From contig NZ_JANTYU010000002.1 in assembly GCF_024806835.1 (NCBI RefSeq), forward strand, positions 718,233-782,232: 64,000 nt of DNA, in the 5' to 3' direction. The notes under the pieces are model-generated. The model saw only the letters and a program-made list of their open reading frames with translations, ran no database searches and was not told the origin of the DNA. Positions within the stretch are counted from its first letter, which is position 1. Each line of letters opens with the position of its first letter. Below are positions 25,306-36,379 of this stretch, one piece after another. This stretch comes from Xanthomonas sp. 3793 (GTDB lineage: Bacteria; Pseudomonadota; Gammaproteobacteria; Xanthomonadales; Xanthomonadaceae). A program made the translations under genes and the position numbers.

Positions 25306-25829
25306 GCCGCGGCCATTGCATTCTGGCGCACGGGTTCGAGAGCGGCCCTGCGGCACGCAAGGTCAGCGCATTGGCCGAGGTTGCCGACCGCCTGGGCTGG
25401 ACCCACGAGCGCCCGGATTTCACCGATCTGGACGCGCAACGCGACGTCAGCCCGCTCGGTGACGTGCGCGGACGCCTGCAGCGCCTGTTGCAGATCGCAC
25501 GCGACGCCGCAGGCAAGGGGCCGTTGGTGCTGGTCGGGTCCAGCCTGGGCGCCTATATCGCCGCGCAGGTGTCCCTGCAGGTGCCGACGCGCGGACTGTT
25601 CCTGATGGTGCCGCCAACCACGATGGGCCCGTTGCCGGCGCTGGACGCCGCACCGGTGCCGACCTCGGTGGTGCATGCCTGGCGCGATGCCTTGATTCCT
25701 GCCGCAGACGTCATCGCCTGGGCGCAGGCGCGTCGGGCGCGGCTGTTGTTGGTCGACGATGAGCACGATCTTGCTGCGCATGTGGACACGGCAGCGAGCG
25801 CGTTTGCCGAGCTGTTGCAGCGCCTGTGA
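25302..25829 (+). CDS. Small alpha/beta hydrolase (YqiA/UPF0227-like)
   Basis: A 175-residue minimal alpha/beta-hydrolase. HGFESGP near the N-terminus forms the oxyanion region, GSSLGAYIA holds the nucleophile Ser, and DDEHDL near the C-terminus supplies the catalytic His. There is no lid and no signal peptide, fitting small cytoplasmic esterases such as YqiA. Start and stop both overlap the neighbouring genes (ATGA and TGATG), showing translational coupling. Confidence 0.82.
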   Translation: MSRGHCILAHGFESGPAARKVSALAEVADRLGWTHERPDFTDLDAQRDVSPLGDVRGRLQRLLQIARDAAGKGPLVLVGSSLGAYIAAQVSLQVPTRGLFLMVPPTTMGPLPALDAAPVPTSVVHAWRDALIPAADVIAWAQARRARLLLVDDEHDLAAHVDTAASAFAELLQRL

Positions 25830-26380
25830 TGCACGAGGCCGACGACATGCCGCCCGCGCAGTCCGAGCCGCCGATGGCGGTACTGATCCGCGAAGCCAGC
25901 GACGGCGACGCAGCAGCCATCGAGGTATTGACCATGGTGGCGTTCATGCGCGCCGAGCACAGCCGCCATGACGAGCAGCACGTGATCGCCGCGCTGCGCG
26001 AGGACGATGCGCTGGCATTGTCACTGGTCGCCGACCACGATGGATATGTGGTCGGCCATCTGGCGGTGTCGCCGGTGAGCCTGTCCGACGGCTCGTCCGG
26101 CTGGTTCGCGCTGGGGCCGCTGGCGGTGGGCCCGGGCCACCAGCGCCAGGGCCTGGGCACCCGTCTGGTGCACGCAGCCCTGGCCACCTTGCGCGAGCGC
26201 GGTGCGGCGGGATGCGTTGTCTTTGGCGAACCCGGTTTTTTCCGCCGGTTCGGGTTTGCTGTCGAGCCGGGCCTGAGCGTGCCCGATGCACCCGTATCGG
26301 AACTGCAGGCGCTGGCGTTCGGGGACCGGCTGTTGCCGCTGGCCGACGTGGCCTACCACCCGGCATTCGGTCTGGGCTGA
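25829..26380 (+). CDS. GNAT-family N-acetyltransferase
   Basis: A 183-residue acetyltransferase. The acetyl-CoA loop is visible as LAVGPGHQRQGLGTRLVHAA, preceded by the beta4 strand GWFALGPLAVG. The pattern resembles YhbS-type predicted acetyltransferases (VFGEPGFFRRFGFAVEPGL near the C-terminus). ATG overlaps the upstream stop as TGATG; a shorter start at MAVLIREASDGD (25874) would fit the domain boundary equally well. Substrate unknown. Confidence 0.88.
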   Translation: MHEADDMPPAQSEPPMAVLIREASDGDAAAIEVLTMVAFMRAEHSRHDEQHVIAALREDDALALSLVADHDGYVVGHLAVSPVSLSDGSSGWFALGPLAVGPGHQRQGLGTRLVHAALATLRERGAAGCVVFGEPGFFRRFGFAVEPGLSVPDAPVSELQALAFGDRLLPLADVAYHPAFGLG

Positions 26381-26542
26381 GTCGCGCTGCGCCGCACACG
26401 CGTGCCCGGTGTCGTCGCAACCCTGCGCGCACCGCCGCGCCCGTTCGCTCAGCCGCACCCTGCATCGCGCTTCCGGCCGCAGCGCAGCGCCGCCATCGTC
26501 ACCATGGTCGGCACCAGCGATTGACGCTTGCCGAGGTGAAAG

Positions 26543-27502
26543 ATGCAACGTGACGAGTCACCGGTGCCGCCAACCGCACCGCATGCGCGCCTGATTTCGC
26601 ACGCAGGCGATGCCTTGCACGACGATGCGACCCTGCTTGCGTCGATCAGGTCGCGACTGCGACAGGACGCCAGCCGTTCTGCTGCCGAGGTGGAGCGTTT
26701 GCTGCAATTGGTCGATGCGCTGTGGGCGATGGAGCTGGGCCGGTTCCTGTTGCGCAATCGCGGGCTCAATGCGGAGTGGACGCATCGGTTGGTCACCTAT
26801 CAAGCGGGCACCCTGCCGCAAGACACCACGCTGGCACTGGAGTACGAAATTTTCGAGAAGACGCCGGCCGTGCTTGCAACCCGCGAGCGGTTCGGCATCT
26901 TCCGTGCGCAATTGCAGGCCTTGTTGCGGCCCGGGATCACCATCGCGTCGGTACCGTGCGGATGGATGGGTGACGTGTTGAGCCTGGATTACCGGCAGTG
27001 CCCGGATGTACGCCTGATCGGCATCGATCTGGACCCGCAGGCGCTGGACGGTGCGCTGCAACTGGCGCGTGGCTACGGGCTGGAACAACAGCTGTCGCTG
27101 CGTCTGGAAGATGCCTGGGCGCAGGGCGATGCAGGCAGTGTGGACGTGGTGACCAGTAACGGCCTCAATCTCTACGAGCCCGACGATGCACGCGTGGTCG
27201 CGCTGTACAGCGCGTTCTTCAACAGGTTGCGGCCGGGCGGTACACTGGTGGCGAGTTTCCTGACGCCTCCGCCCAGCCTGTGTGCGCAATCCCCGTGGAA
27301 GCTGGCGCTGTTGGACCAGGCGTCGCTTGTGCTGCAGAGCCAGGTTTTCATCGATATCGTCCAGGCGCGCTGGGCATCGTTCCGCACCCATGCGCAGACG
27401 CGCGTGCAGCTGGAAAGTGCCGGCTTTGCGAGCGTGCGATTCATCGACGATCGCGCCAGCATTTTTCCCACGGTCATTGCGCAAAAGCCGATGGGTCACT
27501 GA
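26543..27502 (+). CDS. Class I SAM-dependent methyltransferase of unknown substrate
   Basis: A 319-residue protein. The N-terminal 110 residues are helical without a recognised fold. The Rossmann part begins near residue 130 with a modified motif I (ASVPCGWMGDVLSL). Motif II is in LIGIDLDPQALDGAL, motif IV in VDVVTSNGLNLYEP, and a strand after LRPGGTLVASFL completes the fold. No signal peptide. It is separate from the coupled genes upstream (162 bp gap) and is followed by a repeat-bearing region. The substrate cannot be inferred. Confidence 0.8.
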   Translation: MQRDESPVPPTAPHARLISHAGDALHDDATLLASIRSRLRQDASRSAAEVERLLQLVDALWAMELGRFLLRNRGLNAEWTHRLVTYQAGTLPQDTTLALEYEIFEKTPAVLATRERFGIFRAQLQALLRPGITIASVPCGWMGDVLSLDYRQCPDVRLIGIDLDPQALDGALQLARGYGLEQQLSLRLEDAWAQGDAGSVDVVTSNGLNLYEPDDARVVALYSAFFNRLRPGGTLVASFLTPPPSLCAQSPWKLALLDQASLVLQSQVFIDIVQARWASFRTHAQTRVQLESAGFASVRFIDDRASIFPTVIAQKPMGH

Positions 27503-28013
27503 CGGCAGCGGCCAATCGCTCTTGCCGCGTGGAGTGTCGCTGCGTTGTTGGCGCGTGTCCGCTGCGTCGGCGCGCGCTTGCAGACGCCGATAATCGCAAC
27601 CGCACCGATCTGCTGTGCCGGCAAGGTGGCGGCCAGGGGGATCTAGCGTGCAGGCGGGTGCTTGCTGCGGCCAAGACCGACTGACAAAACGACTGTGCTC
27701 CCCGCCAGGCGGGTGCGGCCGGTGCCCGGAATGCTCAGGTACCAACCGTACACTCCGTTTCCTCCGCGCCGCCCACGCAACTGACGACCGCTCGCCACGT
27801 TTTGTTAGCCGATCTAAACCATTGCAGCGAGCGGCCCTGCGGCGCATCCGGGCTCAAAGGTTTCGCTGCAGCCGCAGACCGGCCTACACTTGGGCCGCAC
27901 CCCGATTCGAGGATTGGTCCAATGCGCCATTGATGCCGCCGTCGCGATGACGGCCATACCCGTTGCCGTTCCGTCTGGAGCGCGACGTGTCCTGGCATGC
28001 AATGGAGACACTG
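27503..28013. other. Intergenic region with MITE/REP-like copy B
   Basis: No convincing gene. The element at 27675-27814 occupies the middle. The flanks carry no recognised signals except the ribosome site (GGAGACACTG) directly before the ABC-F start codon. Confidence 0.5.
27675..27814 (+). repeat. MITE/REP-like element, copy B (about 140 bp)
   Basis: The left end reads GACCGACTGACAAAACGACT and the right end CCACGTTTTGTTAGCCGATC. Reverse-complementing the right end gives GATCGGCTAACAAAACGTGG, matching the left end. The internal segment CGCCAGGCGGGTGCGGCCGG is shared with copies A and D. No open reading frame. Confidence 0.7.
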
Positions 28014-29627
28014 ATGACCTGTCCGTTGGTGACGCTGGAGAGCGTCGCGTTCGTGCTGCCCGATGGCAGTACGCTGTTTTCCGATCTGACCCTGCACCTC
28101 GATCAGCGCCATACCGGCCTGGTCGGGCGCAATGGCGTGGGCAAGAGTGTGCTCGGCCGTTTGCTGGCTGGCCAGCTGGCTCCCGGCAGCGGCCGCTGCG
28201 TGCGCAGTGGCAGCGTGCATTACCTGCCGCAGCGCGTGAGCGCAACGCCGGGGCAGCGCATCGTCGATCTGGCCGGGGTGGCGCCGCTGCTGGATGCATT
28301 GAAGCGGATCGCCGCCGGGAGCGTGGCGCCTGCCGATTTCGAGCGGGTGGGCGAGCGCTGGAACGCCCACGCCGAGTTCTCTGAAGCGCTTGCGCGGCAG
28401 GGGCTTGGCGGCTGCGATCCATATGCTCCCGCCGCGCATCTGAGTGGCGGCCAGGCCATGCGGGTGGCGCTTGCCGGTGCCTGGCTGATGCAGCCGGACA
28501 TGTTGATCCTGGATGAGCCCAGCAACCATCTGGACGGCCCGCAGCGACAGCGGCTGATGGCGCAGCTGCAGGCGTGGACTGGCGGATTGCTGGTCATCAG
28601 TCATGACCGGGTGCTGCTGGACGGCATGCAGCGCATCCTGGCGCTGTCCGCGCACGGGGTGCGCAGTTATGGCGGCAACTACACCCACTACGCCCAGCAG
28701 CTCGCAGGCGAGCAACAGGCGGCCGGCGAGCTGCTCGCCCAGCGCAAACAGGCGCGCGCACGCGGCGAACAGGCACTGCGCGAGCAGCACATGCGCCAGC
28801 AACAGCGCCAGGCGCGAGGGGCGCGGGCGGCCGCGCAGGCCAACCAGGCGCCGATCCTGCTGGGAGGCCAGCGGCAGCGCAGCGAGGTGAGTGCGGGCCG
28901 GCTGCAGCAGCAACGCCAGGCCGAACAGGCGCGCCTGGCGGAGGCGGTGACGCAGGCCGCCGCCCATGTCGAGGCGCCGCAGGCCATTGCACTGCTGGCA
29001 CCGGCAATGGCGGTGGGCGCGTCGCACCGCCTGGCGACCCTGCGGCAGGTGGAGCTGGCGGCTGGGCGGCTGGGTGGGCGACGCGTAGATCTGCTGCTGC
29101 ACGGCCAGCCCCGCATCGGGCTGGTCGGCCCGAACGGCAGCGGCAAATCCTCGCTGTTGCAGCTGTTGGGCGGGCGCCTGACGGCACAGTCCGGCCAGTG
29201 CGAGGTGCATGTGCCGGTGGCCTATCTGGATCAGGACCTGGCCATGCTCGACCCGGCCCGCTCGGTCGTCGCGCAGCTGCGCGATGCCGATCCTGCCGCG
29301 GCCGAGCACGCCCAGCGGCTGCGGCTGGCGTTGCTGGGGCTGGACCGGCAGCGCGCCGACCTGCCCACCGGTCAGCTCAGCGGCGGCCAGCGGCTCAAGG
29401 CGGCGCTGGCCTGCGCGCTGTATCGGGCCCGGCCGGCGCAGCTGCTGTTGCTGGACGAACCCACCAATCATCTGGATCTGGCATCGGTCGAAGCGATCGA
29501 AACACTGCTGCGCAGCTACACCGGCGCGTTGCTGGTGGCCTCGCACGATGCCGCCTTCCTGGGCAGGTTGGGCCTGCAGCAGCGGCTGGACACCGGGCAG
29601 GCGCAGTGGCGGCTGGCGCCCTGGTGA
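28014..29627 (+). CDS. ABC-F family ATPase
   Basis: A 537-residue soluble protein with two nucleotide-binding domains and no membrane segment, the hallmark of ABC-F translation factors. Domain 1 has GRNGVGKS, LSGGQAMRV and LILDEPSNHLD; domain 2 has GPNGSGKSS, LSGGQRLKAAL and LLLLDEPTNHLD. The inter-domain linker of about 100 residues is Gln/Arg/Ala-rich (RQQQRQARGARAAAQANQAP). Start ATG at 28014 has GGAG at proper distance. Members act on ribosomes (EttA, Uup, YheS) or confer antibiotic protection; which type this is cannot be decided from sequence alone. Confidence 0.9.
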   Translation: MTCPLVTLESVAFVLPDGSTLFSDLTLHLDQRHTGLVGRNGVGKSVLGRLLAGQLAPGSGRCVRSGSVHYLPQRVSATPGQRIVDLAGVAPLLDALKRIAAGSVAPADFERVGERWNAHAEFSEALARQGLGGCDPYAPAAHLSGGQAMRVALAGAWLMQPDMLILDEPSNHLDGPQRQRLMAQLQAWTGGLLVISHDRVLLDGMQRILALSAHGVRSYGGNYTHYAQQLAGEQQAAGELLAQRKQARARGEQALREQHMRQQQRQARGARAAAQANQAPILLGGQRQRSEVSAGRLQQQRQAEQARLAEAVTQAAAHVEAPQAIALLAPAMAVGASHRLATLRQVELAAGRLGGRRVDLLLHGQPRIGLVGPNGSGKSSLLQLLGGRLTAQSGQCEVHVPVAYLDQDLAMLDPARSVVAQLRDADPAAAEHAQRLRLALLGLDRQRADLPTGQLSGGQRLKAALACALYRARPAQLLLLDEPTNHLDLASVEAIETLLRSYTGALLVASHDAAFLGRLGLQQRLDTGQAQWRLAPW

Positions 29628-31928
<2,301 letters not shown>

Positions 31929-32132
31929 GCCCAGCCGGTTGTGTCCGATGGAGTGCTGCCTGCGGTGGCGGAGTCGCCAGCAAACGCAGGTACTGCATGG
32001 ACACACGGCCAAGGCGTGGTGGCGCCTGAACGCGCGGGCGCAATCGCGGCCGCGCGTGCGAGGGCAGGGCGCGCTGGCAACAAGCCCACCACAGTGCTGC
32101 GGTATGCTGATTCGCATGCTTTGGAGTCAACG

Positions 32133-32909
32133 ATGACCGCATCACCCCGCATTGCCTTTCTTGCCAGCCACACCGAGCCCGCCGTGAGCGCGCGGGCGCG
32201 TCTGGTGCAGCGCTACGGCGATCATCCGCTGGAGAACGCCGAGGTCGTCTGCGCGCTGGGTGGCGACGGCTTCATGCTGCAGACGCTGCATCGTCACGGT
32301 GCCGCCGACAAGCCGGTGTTCGGCATGAAGCTGGGCTCGGTCGGCTTTCTGATGAACCAGTACCGCGACGACGAAGACGATCTGCTGGCGCGTCTGCAAC
32401 GCGCCGAACCTGCGCACCTGCGGCCGCTGGAAATGCTGGTGCAGACCGAATCGGGCACCAGCGCCGGCTCGCTGGCCTACAACGAGGTCTCGTTGCTGCG
32501 CCAGACCCGCCAGGCCGCGCATCTGAGCGTGGATCTCAATGGCCAGACCCGTATTGCCGAACTGATCGGCGATGGCGTGATGGTCGCCACGCCGGCCGGC
32601 AGCACCGCCTACAACTATTCCGCGCACGGGCCGATCCTGCCGCTGGGCTCGCATACGCTGGCACTGACGCCGATCGCGCCGTATCGCCCGCGCCGCTGGC
32701 GTGGCGCCATCCTCAAGGCCGATACCGAAGTGCGCTTTCGCGTGCTCGACCCGTACAAACGTCCGGTCAGCGTCACCGCCGACTCGCACGAGATCCGCGA
32801 CGTGGTGGAAGTCACCATCCGCGAGTCCACCCAGCGCCAGGTGACGTTGCTGTTCGACCCCGAACACAATCTGGAAGAACGCATCTTCAGCGAACAGTTT
32901 GCGGTGTGA
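32133..32909 (+). CDS. nadK: NAD kinase
   Basis: A 258-residue cytoplasmic kinase that phosphorylates NAD to NADP. The glycine-rich GGDGFML motif is at about residues 45-51, the NE/D motif in YNEVSLL, and the conserved [15 protein letters not shown] segment follows. The N-terminal part is short compared with the E. coli enzyme (about 290), as in other compact NadKs. GGAG lies before the ATG. The window also contains three genes feeding quinolinate for NAD synthesis (38150-43862). Confidence 0.94.
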   Translation: MTASPRIAFLASHTEPAVSARARLVQRYGDHPLENAEVVCALGGDGFMLQTLHRHGAADKPVFGMKLGSVGFLMNQYRDDEDDLLARLQRAEPAHLRPLEMLVQTESGTSAGSLAYNEVSLLRQTRQAAHLSVDLNGQTRIAELIGDGVMVATPAGSTAYNYSAHGPILPLGSHTLALTPIAPYRPRRWRGAILKADTEVRFRVLDPYKRPVSVTADSHEIRDVVEVTIRESTQRQVTLLFDPEHNLEERIFSEQFAV

Positions 32910-32914
32910 GGCGC

Positions 32915-32944
32915 GGGGATTGGGCATTGGGGATTCGGGATTGG
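32915..32944. repeat. GGGAATCGGG-type dispersed repeat, left arm of second inverted pair
   Basis: GGGGATTGGGCATTGGGGAT then TCGGGATTGG, followed by CAACGGC. It begins just after the nadK stop codon. The inverse copy lies about 110 bp away. Confidence 0.7.
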
Positions 32945-33052
32945 CAACGGCTGCAGCGCGACGCGTGGCGCATGCGATGGTGCCGACACGGTAGGCTGCG
33001 GCAGGAATGATCCGATCCCGAATTTGAAATTCCCCACTCCTTAAGCTTCTGA

Positions 33053-33083
33053 CCAATCCCGAATCCCCACTCCCCAATCCCGG
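33053..33083. repeat. GGGAATCGGG-type dispersed repeat, right arm of second inverted pair
   Basis: CCAATCCCGAATCCCCACTC then CCCAATCCCGG, the inverse of the copy at 32915. A partial third unit (ATCCCGAATTTGAAATTCCC) lies at about 33015-33035. It ends seven bases before the nucleotidase start, so it occupies the place of its ribosome binding site. Confidence 0.7.
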
Positions 33084-33090
33084 CACCCAA

Positions 33091-34056
33091 ATGGCTGACA
33101 ACTCCCCCAGGCTCCTGACCGTTGCGGTGACCTCGCGCGCGCTGTTCGATCTCGAAGAGGGCCATGCGCTGTTCGAGGCAGACGGGGTGGAGGCGTATTC
33201 GGCGTTTCAGCGCGAACACGAAGACGACATCCTGCAGCCGGGCGTGGCATTTCCGGTGGTGCGCAAGCTGTTGGCGCTCAACCACGATGTGCCCGAAGAA
33301 ACCCCGCGCGTGGAAGTGATTCTGCTGTCGCGCAACTCTGCCGATACCGGGTTGCGCATCTTCAATTCGATCCAGCACTACAACCTGGGCATCGTGCGTG
33401 CGACCTTCACCTCCGGCGAGCCGACCTGGCCGTACGTCAAACCGTTCGGCACCGATCTGTTCCTGTCGGCCAACCCGGACTCGGTGCGGCGTGCGCTGAC
33501 CCACGGCATCGCTGCGGCCACCATCATGCCGCGCGCCCCGGGCGAACGTGCCGAAGCGGCCGCAGCGATCGTGGACAACGACGAAAGCCGGCTATCCACG
33601 CAGCTGCGCATTGCCTTTGACGGGGACGCGGTGATCTTCGGCGATGAGAGCGAACGCATCTCGCGCGAGCAGGGTGTGGAAGCGTTCGGGCGCCACGAGC
33701 GCGAGCGCGCACGCGAGCCATTGTCGGTTGGCCCGTTCCGCAATTTCCTGTCGGCGTTGCATACCTTGCAGGCGGCGTTCCCGCCGGGCGAAGCGTCGCC
33801 GATCCGCACGGCGCTGGTCACCGCGCGTTCGGCGCCTGCGCACGAGCGGGTGATCCGCACCTTGCGCGAATGGGGCGTGCGCCTGGACGAAGCGCTGTTT
33901 CTCGGCGGCCGGCACAAGGGGCCGTTTCTGGAAGCGTTTGGCGCGGATATCTTCTTCGACGACTCGCAACACAACATCGACAGCGCACGCCAGCACCAGC
34001 ATGTGGCGGCCGGCCACGTGCCGCACGGCGTGGCCAACGATCCGCCGAGCCGATGA
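33091..34056 (+). CDS. 5'-nucleotidase family protein
   Basis: A 321-residue cytoplasmic protein resembling bacterial and eukaryotic NT5C1-type 5'-nucleotidases, which dephosphorylate nucleoside monophosphates. Recognisable segments are LTVAVTSRALFDLEEGHALF, VEVILLSRNSADTGLRIFNS, RIAFDGDAVIFGDESE (HAD-like Asp motif) and GGRHKGPFLEAFGADIFFDD. Its stop overlaps the next start (ATGA). The immediate upstream sequence is a repeat, and no Shine-Dalgarno site is visible. Confidence 0.85.
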   Translation: MADNSPRLLTVAVTSRALFDLEEGHALFEADGVEAYSAFQREHEDDILQPGVAFPVVRKLLALNHDVPEETPRVEVILLSRNSADTGLRIFNSIQHYNLGIVRATFTSGEPTWPYVKPFGTDLFLSANPDSVRRALTHGIAAATIMPRAPGERAEAAAAIVDNDESRLSTQLRIAFDGDAVIFGDESERISREQGVEAFGRHERERAREPLSVGPFRNFLSALHTLQAAFPPGEASPIRTALVTARSAPAHERVIRTLREWGVRLDEALFLGGRHKGPFLEAFGADIFFDDSQHNIDSARQHQHVAAGHVPHGVANDPPSR

Positions 34057-34796
34057 GCGAAGCGCCGCGGGCGCCAGCGCGTGCCGGGCTGCTGCGGACC
34101 TGGCGCAAGCTGGAACTGACCTTCACCGACGACACGGTGCAGACCCGGATGTCGCGCTGGGCACCGTATCGGCTGGTGCTGCCGTATACGCGCAGCATGC
34201 TGGCTGCGTTGTGGCTGCAACCGCGCCCGGAATGCATCGGGCTGATCGGGGTAGGCGGCGGTGCGCAGCTGAAGTTCTGCCATCGCTACTTGCGCAGCAC
34301 GCGTCTGGAAGCGGTGGAGGCTGACCCGCAGGTGCTGGCATTGCGTGATGCATTCGCCATCCCGCGCGACGACGCGCGTCTGGAGATCACGCTGGGGGAC
34401 GGCGCCGACTGGATCGGCAGCCGCGCCGGCCGCTACGACCTGTTGCTGCTGGATGCCTACGACGCCGACGGCATTCCGCCGGCGCTCTGCACGTCGCAGT
34501 TCTATGCCGATTGTCGCGCGGGCTTACGCGAGGGCGGGGTGCTGGCACTGAATCTCTACCAGGTGCCGATGGCCGAGCATCTGGCGCAGCTGCGAGAGCT
34601 GTTCGACGGGTTGGTGCTGCTGCTGCCCGAACCGGATCTGCGTAACCAGGTGGTGTTCGCCTGGAATAGCCGACGTACACCGGGTACGCCGGACGCCGCG
34701 CTGGCCGGCTTGGCATGGTCGGCACGCCGGCAATTGCGGCCGTCGATGCTGCGCTTGCAGGCGGCATGGCAGGAACGGGCCTGGCGGTTTTCCTGA
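34053..34796 (+). CDS. Spermidine-synthase-like methyltransferase-fold protein
   Basis: A 247-residue protein with the Rossmann core of the spermidine synthase/fused methyltransferase group: IGLIGVGGGAQLKFCHRY, RLEAVEADPQVLALR and RYDLLLLDAYDADGIPPALC. The acidic residues that hold decarboxylated SAM and putrescine in true spermidine synthase cannot be confirmed, so this is better called a spermidine-synthase-like protein. Coupled to the nucleotidase gene by a 4-base overlap. A repeat element follows. Confidence 0.82.
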   Translation: MSEAPRAPARAGLLRTWRKLELTFTDDTVQTRMSRWAPYRLVLPYTRSMLAALWLQPRPECIGLIGVGGGAQLKFCHRYLRSTRLEAVEADPQVLALRDAFAIPRDDARLEITLGDGADWIGSRAGRYDLLLLDAYDADGIPPALCTSQFYADCRAGLREGGVLALNLYQVPMAEHLAQLRELFDGLVLLLPEPDLRNQVVFAWNSRRTPGTPDAALAGLAWSARRQLRPSMLRLQAAWQERAWRFS

Positions 34797-34823
34797 GGCG
34801 TTGCGTTTTGCAGGTCCGGCCAA

Positions 34824-34966
34824 GAGCGGCTAACACGACGTAGCGAGCAGTCGTTGGCGGTGTGGGGGGACGGCATGCCCGGAACGGCAGTGCCCGCGTG
34901 CACCAGCCCGCTGTCGAGCGGCTGCGCCAGCCTGGGGCTGCTACACACTGGTTTTGTTGGTCACTC
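34824..34966 (-). repeat. MITE/REP-like element, copy C (about 143 bp, inverted)
   Basis: The plus strand opens GAGCGGCTAACACGACGTAG and closes CACTGGTTTTGTTGGTCACTC in its last 21 bases (key: GTTTTGTT). Its left 40 bases match the reverse complement of the right end of copy A, so it lies in the opposite orientation. It sits between two convergent genes. Confidence 0.65.
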
Positions 34967-35007
34967 AAGGCTTGTGCGTCGACGCCCTGGGCCTCGGCGC
35001 TACCCGA

Positions 35008-35574
35008 TTATGGCGTGCGCTCGCTGGGTGTGGCAGGCAACGGCAACTGGATATCGGTCAGTCGCCAGCGCAGGCCCTGGCGGGTCAGCACGAAGGTCAC
35101 CGGCGCGCCATTGGCAGTCTGCGTGGTGGCGGTGAAGCGGCGGGTGGATTCGAAGCGCTGCGTGGCGCCTTGCAGCGGGCGCGCCGGCGCCGGTGCCGCA
35201 TAGGTGTCGGCGCTGACGGTGTCGCCGATGAGACGGTTCCACACGCTGTGGCCTTGCAGCAAGGCACCGATCCCCAGCGGCGTGACCAAGGTATCCACGC
35301 CGGCGCCGCTGATGCCGCTGGCCAGTTGCAGCGCAAAACCGCCGAGCAGGCTCGATTGCATGCTGCTGCCGGCCTGGCGGATCAGGTAATCGTCCAGTTG
35401 CGCCTTGAGGTTGACGCGCAGGCTGGGGAAATCCACATAGCTTTCCAACTGCGCGGCATCGCGATCGGCGACCGCCTGACTGATGCCGCGGATGGCCAGA
35501 TACGGGCCGGCCACCACATACCCCGCCAGCAGCACCACGGCCAGCAATGGCAGGATCCACCAGCGCTTTCTCAT
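35008..35574 (-). CDS. DUF2939-type membrane-anchored protein
   Basis: A 188-residue protein with an N-terminal signal-anchor (MRKRWWILPLLAVVLLAGYV) and a periplasmic domain. GPYLAIRGISQAVADRDAAQ, then LESYVDFPSLRVNLKAQL is the DUF2939 pattern. The C-terminal half (FVLTRQGLRWRLTDIQLPL) looks like a small beta sheet. No function is known. 118 bp downstream of the DUF2461 gene on the same strand. Confidence 0.78.
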   Translation of the reverse strand: MRKRWWILPLLAVVLLAGYVVAGPYLAIRGISQAVADRDAAQLESYVDFPSLRVNLKAQLDDYLIRQAGSSMQSSLLGGFALQLASGISGAGVDTLVTPLGIGALLQGHSVWNRLIGDTVSADTYAAPAPARPLQGATQRFESTRRFTATTQTANGAPVTFVLTRQGLRWRLTDIQLPLPATPSERTP

Positions 35575-35692
35575 CGTTCGCACTCCGTTGCAAGGCGTGA
35601 TGTGGGCAGGGTGCGCGACGGCAGCCGAACGGTAGCGACAGGCCGCCGGCGCGGCAGCGCCGTGGCGCGAGGTGCCTGCGCCGCCGCTGGCC

Positions 35693-36379
35693 TCAAAATT
35701 CCAGGTCCAGTGCCGCGCACAGATAATCGACAAACGGCGCCAGCGTCACCAGGTCCGCCTCGATGGTCTGGCGCAGGCGCGGCCCGGTCATGATGGCGTC
35801 GTCCAGATGACGCAGATACGCCCAGTTGCGGTGCTTGAGATCGTCGATGAACTCGAAATCGTTGGGAAACCCGCGCGGTGCGCGGACCAGTTTTTCGCTG
35901 TCGTCCAGGGCGAACTTGCGACGCAATTTGGGAGCATAGGCGGCAGCCTTCCAGCTGCCCGGATTTTCGAAGATGAACTGGCGCAGCTTGCGCTGCGTGT
36001 CCGGTTCCGGGTGCCATAGCCCTGCACCGACAAAACTCTCGCCCGGCTGTAGATGGATGTAGAACGAGGGTGCCGGCACCTGGCGCCTGCGCTCGTGAAA
36101 CAGGCGCGCGCCCTGCCAGTTCTTGTAGGGCGATTTGTCGTTGGAAAACCGCGCATCGCGATAGATGCGAAACAGCGAGCCGCCCTGGGTCTTGGGGTCG
36201 GCACGATAGTGCTCGCTGACCTCGGCAAGCGCCGGCTGCAGATCGGTGATCAGCTGCAGAAACGGCTGGCGCACGTGCGCCTCGTACTGGTGGCGATGAT
36301 CGGCGAACCAGGTCTTGTCGTTGTGGCGGGCCAGGGCGCGCAGGAACTTGAAGCTGGCGTCTGAAAAATAGGTGGTCAT
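35693..36379 (-). CDS. DUF2461 / TIGR02453 family protein
   Basis: A 228-residue cytoplasmic protein. Family landmarks are FSDASFKFLRALARHNDKTW near the N-terminus, FRIYRDARFSNDKSPYKNWQ around residues 70-90 and FYIHLQPGESFVGAGLWHPE around 110-130. The biochemical role is unknown. Its start codon overlaps the sbcB stop by four bases (ATGA), showing coupling to exonuclease I. Confidence 0.88.
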   Translation of the reverse strand: MTTYFSDASFKFLRALARHNDKTWFADHRHQYEAHVRQPFLQLITDLQPALAEVSEHYRADPKTQGGSLFRIYRDARFSNDKSPYKNWQGARLFHERRRQVPAPSFYIHLQPGESFVGAGLWHPEPDTQRKLRQFIFENPGSWKAAAYAPKLRRKFALDDSEKLVRAPRGFPNDFEFIDDLKHRNWAYLRHLDDAIMTGPRLRQTIEADLVTLAPFVDYLCAALDLEF

